Below, in pieces: positions 12,833-18,381 of a stretch of DNA of 18,381 nt; the stretch's first letter is position 1; every line of letters starts with the position of its first letter. The translations under genes were made by a program, and so were the position numbers. The notes below the pieces were generated by a model, which was not told the DNA's origin, did not search any database, and saw nothing but the letters and a program-made list of their open reading frames with translations. The DNA is from Spirochaetota bacterium (lineage in GTDB: Bacteria; Spirochaetota; B62-G9; DRHN01), in the NCBI GenBank assembly GCA_023136305.1, contig JAGLSF010000008.1, positions 1 through 18,381 of the forward strand, given 5' to 3'.

Positions 12833-15124
12833 ATGGACAGGATAATCGGTGCAGTAATCCGGTTTCAGGGGATTGTACAGGGTGTCGGGTTCCGGCCCCT
12901 TGTATACCGGCGCGCACTTTCTCTGGATCTCAAGGGCAACATACGGAACACGGACAGAGGAGTATTCATTCAGGTTGATGGTACCGAAACATCCATTCGG
13001 CAATTCTACGAGGGTATTTTACACGACCCCCCCGTACTTGCAGAGATTCATGAGAGCTCCATTGATATTGTCCGACCATACGGATATAAGGAATTCGTCA
13101 TCAAAGGGAGCGGGGAGGATGGGGGAGGATTTACCCCTGTGTCTCCCGATATTGCCACCTGCGATTCCTGCCTGCAGGAGATAATTGATCCTGCCGATCG
13201 GCGCTACCGCTATGCCTTTACCAACTGTACTGATTGCGGTCCCCGGTTCACCATTATTCAGACCATCCCCTATGACCGTGAGAACACGACCATGCGGGTA
13301 TTCCCCATGTGTGAACAGTGCAGTGCTGAGTATGGGGACCCGTTGAACCGGCGGTATCACGCACAGCCGAACGCCTGCGGAGTCTGCGGTCCCGAACTGA
13401 GGCTCCTGCTGAGTGACGGGTCGGAAATGCAGGGCGATCCCATTGGAGAAACGATCGATCTGCTCGGGCAGGGACTCATTGTAGCCGTCAAAGGCCTCGG
13501 AGGGTATCATCTTGCCGTCTCACCTGAAAGAGGGGCCTGGGTTCAACGTCTGCGTGAGAGAAAGAGGCGGCCAGGCAAACCTTTCGCACTGATGGCCAGA
13601 GATCTGGAGACTGTGAAAGGGTACTGTGTTGTTTCTCAGCTGGAGGAAGAACTTCTGACCTCTCCGGCGCGACCGATTGTGTTGGTACAGAGAAGCGGGG
13701 AGTTTGAGACGCTCCCCTCCGAGATCGCCCCGGATACAGACCGTCTCGGGATCATGCTTCCCTATACCCCTCTGCATCATCTGATTATGCAGGAGGGTCA
13801 TAGACTTCTCATCATGACATCGGCCAATTTCAGTGAGGAGCCTTTGGTGTACCGTGACGATGACGCAGGAAGGAACCTTTCGAATATTGCCGATGCCTTC
13901 CTCATACACAACCGTGACATACACCGTCCCTGTGACGACTCTGTTGTGTCGGGTGTGGGGAACAGGGTCGTACCTGTCAGAAGATCGCGCGGCTATGTGC
14001 CCAAAATGATCAGGGCAGAGCGTTCGAAACGGCAGGTTTTCGCTGCAGGAGCCTCCGAGAAGAACACCTTCTGTGTGTTCAAAGAGCGAAAGGCCTTCCT
14101 GAGCCATCATCTAGGAGACCTGAACAATGAGAAGAGTCTGGATGCCTACACGCATGGCGTGACCGATTTTCTCAGTATGTTCAGGATAAAGCCCGAGGCT
14201 GTGGCGTGTGACCTGCATCCTGATTATGAAAGCACACACTATGCTGAAAAGGCCGCCGCGGAGTGGGAGGTTCCGCTCCTGCGCATACAGCATCATCATG
14301 CCCATATCAGCGCTGTTCTTGGCGAACACAACGTGGGGGAAAGGGTAATTGGCGTGGCCTACGACGGTACAGGCTACGGTCCCGATGAGACAGTATGGGG
14401 CGGAGAGTTTCTCCTGGCCGATGCCGCACATTACGAACGCGTCGGGCACTATGCCACTGTTCCCATGCCTGGAGGTGAAAAGAGCATAGAGGAAATCGAC
14501 CGCATGGGGGCAAGCTATCTCCTCGCCGCCTACGGCTCATCAAAACAGATACCCACCTTGCCCTTGACCGAGCATCTTGGGATGAGAAAGCTGCAGCTCT
14601 TCGAGGAGATGATCGACGCAGGGCTCAACACGCCCTACACCTCGTCATGCGGCAGGCTCTTCGATGCAGTGTCAGCGATCATGGGACTCTGTTACGCGCC
14701 TGCCTATGATGCACAGGGAGCCATCCTGCTGGAAAGGGAAGCCGGCGGCTGCGATGAGCTGGTCGAGCCCTATCCATACAGGATTCATGAGGGTGTTCTT
14801 CACTTTGATGACATGATCAGAAGTATTGTGGGCGACATGGTAAAGGGTGTGGAGCATAAAAAGATCGCCACCAGATTCCATTCCACTGTTATATTATCGA
14901 GTATTGATATGTGTATACGTATTCGGGAGCAATCGGGCATCAGCACGGTTGCCTTAGGTGGCGGTGTATTTCAGAACAGGATCGTGTTGGGCCATTTCCC
15001 GGGCGGTTTGGAGGAGAAGGGCTTTCAGGTCTATGTAAACAGCTTGTTGCCGCCCAACGACGGTGGCATATCCTACGGTCAGGGGATCACTGCCCTGGCG
15101 CTCCTTGAAGGAGGTGCTTTGTAA
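12833..15124 (+). CDS. hypF: Carbamoyltransferase HypF
   Basis: A 763-residue enzyme of normal length that makes the cyanide precursor from carbamoyl phosphate and ATP and passes the carbamoyl group to HypE. Domains in order: acylphosphatase (VQGVGFRPLVYR near residue 15); two zinc-finger-like pairs (CDSC...CTDC and CEQC...CGVC, about 105-185); a YrdC-like domain (~200-380); and a Kae1-like domain with QHHHAHISAVLGEH, AYDGTGYGPDETVWGGE and GGGVFQNRIVL. The gene begins directly after the hypB stop (TAGATG), and its TAA overlaps the hypC ATG (TAATG), so translation is coupled. Confidence 0.97.
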   Translation: MDRIIGAVIRFQGIVQGVGFRPLVYRRALSLDLKGNIRNTDRGVFIQVDGTETSIRQFYEGILHDPPVLAEIHESSIDIVRPYGYKEFVIKGSGEDGGGFTPVSPDIATCDSCLQEIIDPADRRYRYAFTNCTDCGPRFTIIQTIPYDRENTTMRVFPMCEQCSAEYGDPLNRRYHAQPNACGVCGPELRLLLSDGSEMQGDPIGETIDLLGQGLIVAVKGLGGYHLAVSPERGAWVQRLRERKRRPGKPFALMARDLETVKGYCVVSQLEEELLTSPARPIVLVQRSGEFETLPSEIAPDTDRLGIMLPYTPLHHLIMQEGHRLLIMTSANFSEEPLVYRDDDAGRNLSNIADAFLIHNRDIHRPCDDSVVSGVGNRVVPVRRSRGYVPKMIRAERSKRQVFAAGASEKNTFCVFKERKAFLSHHLGDLNNEKSLDAYTHGVTDFLSMFRIKPEAVACDLHPDYESTHYAEKAAAEWEVPLLRIQHHHAHISAVLGEHNVGERVIGVAYDGTGYGPDETVWGGEFLLADAAHYERVGHYATVPMPGGEKSIEEIDRMGASYLLAAYGSSKQIPTLPLTEHLGMRKLQLFEEMIDAGLNTPYTSSCGRLFDAVSAIMGLCYAPAYDAQGAILLEREAGGCDELVEPYPYRIHEGVLHFDDMIRSIVGDMVKGVEHKKIATRFHSTVILSSIDMCIRIREQSGISTVALGGGVFQNRIVLGHFPGGLEEKGFQVYVNSLLPPNDGGISYGQGITALALLEGGAL

Positions 15125-15351
15125 TGTGTCTTGCCGTACCTGGAAAAATTCTATCCATCGATGGGGTGGCAAGCGTCGTCAATATGAGCGGTGTTAAGGT
15201 CAACGTGGGGCTTCAACTCGTACCCGAGGCAAAGGTTGGCGATTATGTTCTCCTGCATGCGGGGTTTGCCATACAGGTCATAGAGGAGGATGAGGCCCTG
15301 GAGACGGCCGAGCTCCTCGCAGAGTATATCTTTCCGAAGGAAGAGCAGTAA
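15124..15351 (+). CDS. hypC: Hydrogenase assembly chaperone HypC
   Basis: A 75-residue chaperone starting MCLAVPGKI, where Cys2 (exposed after Met removal) binds the iron fragment and shuttles it between HypD and the HoxH precursor. Length and sequence are typical of the family. The gene overlaps hypF and hypD by one base each (TAATG at both ends). GGAGG inside the end of hypF serves as its Shine-Dalgarno. Confidence 0.97.
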   Translation: MCLAVPGKILSIDGVASVVNMSGVKVNVGLQLVPEAKVGDYVLLHAGFAIQVIEEDEALETAELLAEYIFPKEEQ

Positions 15352-16445
15352 TGGAACTCGACAGGTACAGGGATAGAGAACGGGTCCGTGAGCTGACTCA
15401 AGATATCGCCCGGCTGTGCCCTTCAGCCACTGTCAATATCATGGAGGTGTGCGGAACACACACCACGGCTATTGCCCGGTATGGCCTCAGGGGCCTCATG
15501 CCCGATGGCCTGCGGCTCATATCAGGCCCGGGCTGCCCTGTATGCGTGACCCCGACATCGATTATCAATGCTGCCCAGATGTTGTCCGAAGTCCCCGGAA
15601 CGGTAATCTCGACCTTTGGTGATATGATGAGGGTCCCCGGAACCGACAAAACACTGGAGGAACGGAGAGCAGACGGAGCGGACGTGCGGGTTCTCTACTC
15701 CGTATACGATCTCCTGCGCATGGCTGAGGAGGAGCCGGAGAAAAACTTCATATTTATCAGCGTGGGTTTCGAGACTACCACCCCAAGCATCGCGCTTTCA
15801 GTACTCGAAACGGCACAGAGAGGTTTGCGCAACGTCTGCTTTCTGGCCGCAAACCGACTTGTCATTCCCGCACTGGAGGCTCTCTGTGCTTCAAAGGAAA
15901 TCAGCATAGACGGGTTCCTGTGCCCGGGTCATGTGAGCGTCATCATCGGGTCCGATGCCTATAAGCCCGTTGCTCGTCAGTTCCATATACCCTGTGTGGT
16001 CGGAGGTTTTGAACCGGTGGACATGCTGCAGGCGATTTATCATCTCATCATGCAGATTAGGGAGGGTGAAGCCCGGGTTGAGAACGCCTATACCCGGGCT
16101 GTCAAGGGCGAGGGAAACAGTAAGGCCCTTGAAGTTACGCAAGCCGTGTTCGAACCGGTCGATGCCGAATGGCGCGGCATCGGGACCATCCCTCTCAGCG
16201 GCCTGAAGCTGAGGCAGGAGTATGCCCATCTTGACGCACTGGAAAGATTTGATGTGAAGCTCAGATCCATCCCGGAACCCCGGGGATGCAGATGCGGCGA
16301 TGTACTGAAGGGGCTCCTCATACCTCCCGAATGCCCCCTGTTCGGCTCACACTGTAACCCTGCATCACCGGTTGGTCCCTGTATGGTCTCGTCAGAGGGA
16401 TCATGCGCCGCGTACTATAAATACGAAGGAACGGGGCATGCATAG
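15351..16445 (+). CDS. hypD: Hydrogenase Fe(CN)2CO assembly protein HypD
   Basis: A 364-residue iron-sulfur scaffold on which, with HypC, the iron receives its CN and CO ligands. The N-terminal redox motif MEVCGTHT and GPGCPVCVTP are present. The C-terminal [4Fe-4S] cysteines are also present (GCRCGDVL, PPECPLFGSHC, GPCMVSSEGSC). Length is typical. It overlaps the hypC stop by one base and the hypE start by eight. Confidence 0.97.
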   Translation: MELDRYRDRERVRELTQDIARLCPSATVNIMEVCGTHTTAIARYGLRGLMPDGLRLISGPGCPVCVTPTSIINAAQMLSEVPGTVISTFGDMMRVPGTDKTLEERRADGADVRVLYSVYDLLRMAEEEPEKNFIFISVGFETTTPSIALSVLETAQRGLRNVCFLAANRLVIPALEALCASKEISIDGFLCPGHVSVIIGSDAYKPVARQFHIPCVVGGFEPVDMLQAIYHLIMQIREGEARVENAYTRAVKGEGNSKALEVTQAVFEPVDAEWRGIGTIPLSGLKLRQEYAHLDALERFDVKLRSIPEPRGCRCGDVLKGLLIPPECPLFGSHCNPASPVGPCMVSSEGSCAAYYKYEGTGHA

Positions 16446-17454
16446 GGAAAAGGTGCTTCTCACCCATGGAAGCGGCGGCCGGCGTACCCGCGACCTGATC
16501 GAAAAGGTTATTGTGAAGATATTCGACAATCCTGTACTTCAGAGGCTCGAGGATTCGTCGGTTATTCAGGAAGCCAGGGATTCAGGGGGCGCGCTCGTCA
16601 TGACAACCGACTCATATGTGGTGAGCCCACTGTTCTTTCCCGGAGGCGATATTGGAAAGCTATCCATATGCGGTACTGTCAACGATCTCGCCACTGCCGC
16701 TGCCCGTCCCCTGGCCCTGTCGGTCGGGTTGATCATCGAAGAGGGGTTCCCCCTCGCCGAGCTCGAGAAAGTACTGCAATCCATGAAACACACCGCTGAC
16801 CGCGTTCCTGTTTCACTCATAACGGGCGACACAAAGGTCGTCGAGCGGGGGAGGGCTGACGGTGTGTATATTTCCACCACAGGTGTGGGTGTGGTTCCCG
16901 AGGGGGTGGAACTTTCACCAGGGCATATAGAGCCGGGTGATCTCATTCTCATTAACGGTCCTCTGGGGAATCACGAGGCGTCCATACTCTGTGCACGTAA
17001 GGACTTTTCCCTTGATGTGGAGATTGTGTCTGACTGTGCACCGCTTGCAGAATTGATGCGGCTGGTGATAGAAGCAGTACCCGAAGCGAGATGTGCACGT
17101 GACCCCACGCGGGGAGGCATTGCCTCCGTTCTCACCGAAATGGTTGAACATTCCGGCCTCGGTATAACCATTGACGAGGAGCAGATCCCAGTTGAAGAAC
17201 AGGTGCAGGGGGTGTGCGATATACTCGGCATGGATCCGCTCATGATGGCAAATGAGGGAAAGATGGTTGTCGTTGTGCCGGGTGACAGCGCTGAGGCGTG
17301 TCTGGCTGCCATGAGAAGTGCGCCCGCGGGAAAAGAGAGCCGGGTGATCGGGAAGGTCCATTCTGGGAAACCGAGGCTCACTCTGCGCACCCTCTACGGG
17401 ACGACCCGCATGATAACCATGCCCATGGGAAATCAGCTTCCCCGGATTTGCTAG
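16438..17454 (+). CDS. hypE: Carbamoyl dehydratase HypE
   Basis: A 338-residue ATP-dependent dehydratase that turns the S-carbamoyl group received from HypF into thiocyanate, the source of the CN ligands. LLTHGSGG at the N-terminus and the AIR-synthase-type ATP-binding region (GDTKVVERGRADGVYI) are typical. The protein ends PRIC, the conserved terminal Cys that carries the cyano group. The start at 16438 fits the family N-terminus (MHREKVLLTHGSGG) and gives an eight-base overlap with hypD; a longer frame reaching back to 16372 lies within hypD and is not needed. It is the last gene of the hyp operon. Confidence 0.97.
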   Translation: MHREKVLLTHGSGGRRTRDLIEKVIVKIFDNPVLQRLEDSSVIQEARDSGGALVMTTDSYVVSPLFFPGGDIGKLSICGTVNDLATAAARPLALSVGLIIEEGFPLAELEKVLQSMKHTADRVPVSLITGDTKVVERGRADGVYISTTGVGVVPEGVELSPGHIEPGDLILINGPLGNHEASILCARKDFSLDVEIVSDCAPLAELMRLVIEAVPEARCARDPTRGGIASVLTEMVEHSGLGITIDEEQIPVEEQVQGVCDILGMDPLMMANEGKMVVVVPGDSAEACLAAMRSAPAGKESRVIGKVHSGKPRLTLRTLYGTTRMITMPMGNQLPRIC

Positions 17455-17468
17455 TTATTTTCGTGAAG

Positions 17469-17481
17469 TGTCACCTTAATT
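17469..17481 (+). repeat. Short repeat related to the 4600-4612 element end
   Basis: TGTCACCTTAATT in the 27-base gap between hypE and enolase differs by one base from TGTCACCATAATT at 4600-4612. It may be a fragment of the same REP-like family. A 13-base match in AT-rich spacers could also be chance. Confidence 0.25.
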
Positions 17482-18381
17482 CTACTTCTTGATGCTGTAG
17501 TACACCGATCTTCCCTTGAATGCAGCGGCTTCGCCCAGGCCCTCTTCGATGCGCAGCAGCTGATTGTACTTCGCCATACGGTCGGAGCGTGAGGCAGAAC
17601 CGGTTTTGATCTGCCCGGCATTCATTGCCACGACCAGGTCGGCGATGAACGCATCCTCGGTTTCACCTGAACGATGGGAAACGATTGCCGTGTAATTGGC
17701 CCGCTTCGCCATCTCTATGGCTTCGATGGTTTCGGTAACCGTACCTATCTGATTGAGTTTGATGAGGATTGCATTGGCAGCACCCTCATCGATACCCCGC
17801 CTGAGGAACTCTATGTTCGTGACAAAGAGGTCATCACCCACGATTTGTATCTTGTTGCCGAGTTTTTCGGTCAGCAGCTTGAAACCGTCCCAGTCATTTT
17901 CGTCCAAGCCGTCTTCGATAGAGATAATGGGGTATTTTCCAACGAGATACTCATAGTATTCTACCATGGCCGCGGAATCCTTTATTGGATCCTTTTCAGC
18001 GGAGAGATTGTATGATCCCTTCTCGTAGAATGAGCTTGCAGCCGCATCGAGGCAGATAAGTATGTCTTCTCCAGGCCTGTAGCCCGCCTTTTCAATGGCC
18101 TTTATGATGACCTGCAGGGCCTCTTCATTGGATTTCAAATTCGGTGCATAGCCGCCCTCGTCACCCACAGCCGTGTTCAATCCCATCTCGTTCAGTATCT
18201 TCTTCAAGTGATGGAACACTTCGGCGCCCATCCTCAGCGACTCCCTGAATGACGGCGCGCCGGCAGGAGCGATCATGAACTCCTGAATATCCACGTTGTT
18301 GTCGGCATGCTGACCGCCGTTGAGTATATTCATCATCGGGACCGGCAGCTCCTTGGCGTTGGACCCGCCCAGATAGCGGTA
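17482..18381 (-). CDS. eno: Enolase (5'-partial)
   Basis: The last 299 residues of phosphopyruvate hydratase (2-phosphoglycerate to phosphoenolpyruvate); about 130 N-terminal residues lie beyond the window. The frame is open to the edge with YLGGSNAKELPVPMMNI, so the ATG at 18336 is internal, not a start. Catalytic and metal residues are all visible: His in NGGQHADNN, Glu in GDEGGYAP, Asp in CLDAAASSFY, Glu in ISIEDGL, Asp in VGDDLF, Lys in LIKLNQIGT, His-Arg-Ser in SHRSGE and Lys in GQIKTGS. It ends YYSIKK and converges on hypE with a 27-base gap. A glycolytic housekeeping gene, not functionally tied to the hydrogenase. Confidence 0.97.
   Translation of the reverse strand, partial: YRYLGGSNAKELPVPMMNILNGGQHADNNVDIQEFMIAPAGAPSFRESLRMGAEVFHHLKKILNEMGLNTAVGDEGGYAPNLKSNEEALQVIIKAIEKAGYRPGEDILICLDAAASSFYEKGSYNLSAEKDPIKDSAAMVEYYEYLVGKYPIISIEDGLDENDWDGFKLLTEKLGNKIQIVGDDLFVTNIEFLRRGIDEGAANAILIKLNQIGTVTETIEAIEMAKRANYTAIVSHRSGETEDAFIADLVVAMNAGQIKTGSASRSDRMAKYNQLLRIEEGLGEAAAFKGRSVYYSIKK

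Overview
The window reads as part of the chromosome of an anaerobic or facultatively anaerobic bacterium. It carries a complete NAD(H)-coupled [NiFe]-hydrogenase locus with its own Hyp maturation operon, a nucleoside-type ABC importer with a phosphoribosyltransferase, a haem/flavin transmembrane reductase and an enolase. The lineage cannot be fixed from this sequence. The gene mix and the compact GGAGG-led genes would fit Spirochaetota or Desulfobacterota, but that is a guess. No rRNA, tRNA, CRISPR array, prophage or intact insertion sequence was seen.

Region 1 (1-4501, + strand): the end of one Bmp/Nup-type permease (its 5' end is outside the window), a second permease and a double-domain ATPase. 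A gene whose C-terminal two thirds is a divergent uracil phosphoribosyltransferase follows with its own promoter. Together they suggest import and salvage of nucleosides or nucleobases. Region 2 (4502-6133, +): a repeat-bearing intergenic stretch, a good sigma70-like promoter and a ferric-reductase-type membrane flavohaem reductase.

Region 3 (6163-11502, - strand): hoxF-hoxU-hoxY-hoxH, then one continuous frame joining a hydrogenase maturation protease to a CheY-like receiver domain. HoxF contains the NuoE-like domain, so no separate hoxE is present. Region 4 (11910-17454, + strand, divergent from hox): hypA-hypB-hypF-hypC-hypD-hypE, tightly packed with overlapping starts and stops. The roughly 400-base divergent spacer holds a perfect 12-bp inverted repeat, a second hairpin and candidate promoters on both strands. 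Region 5 (17482-18381, - strand): the C-terminal two thirds of enolase, running off the window end.

How the parts fit: HoxYH forms the hydrogenase module and HoxFU the diaphorase module, exchanging electrons between H2 and NAD(H). HypA-F build and insert the NiFe(CN)2CO centre, and the protease removes the C-terminal HoxH peptide. Three departures from the textbook set stand out: HypA lacks its whole zinc-binding domain, the maturation protease is fused in frame to a receiver domain with all its phosphorylation residues, and the NuoE-like domain of HoxF keeps only two of the four usual cluster cysteines.
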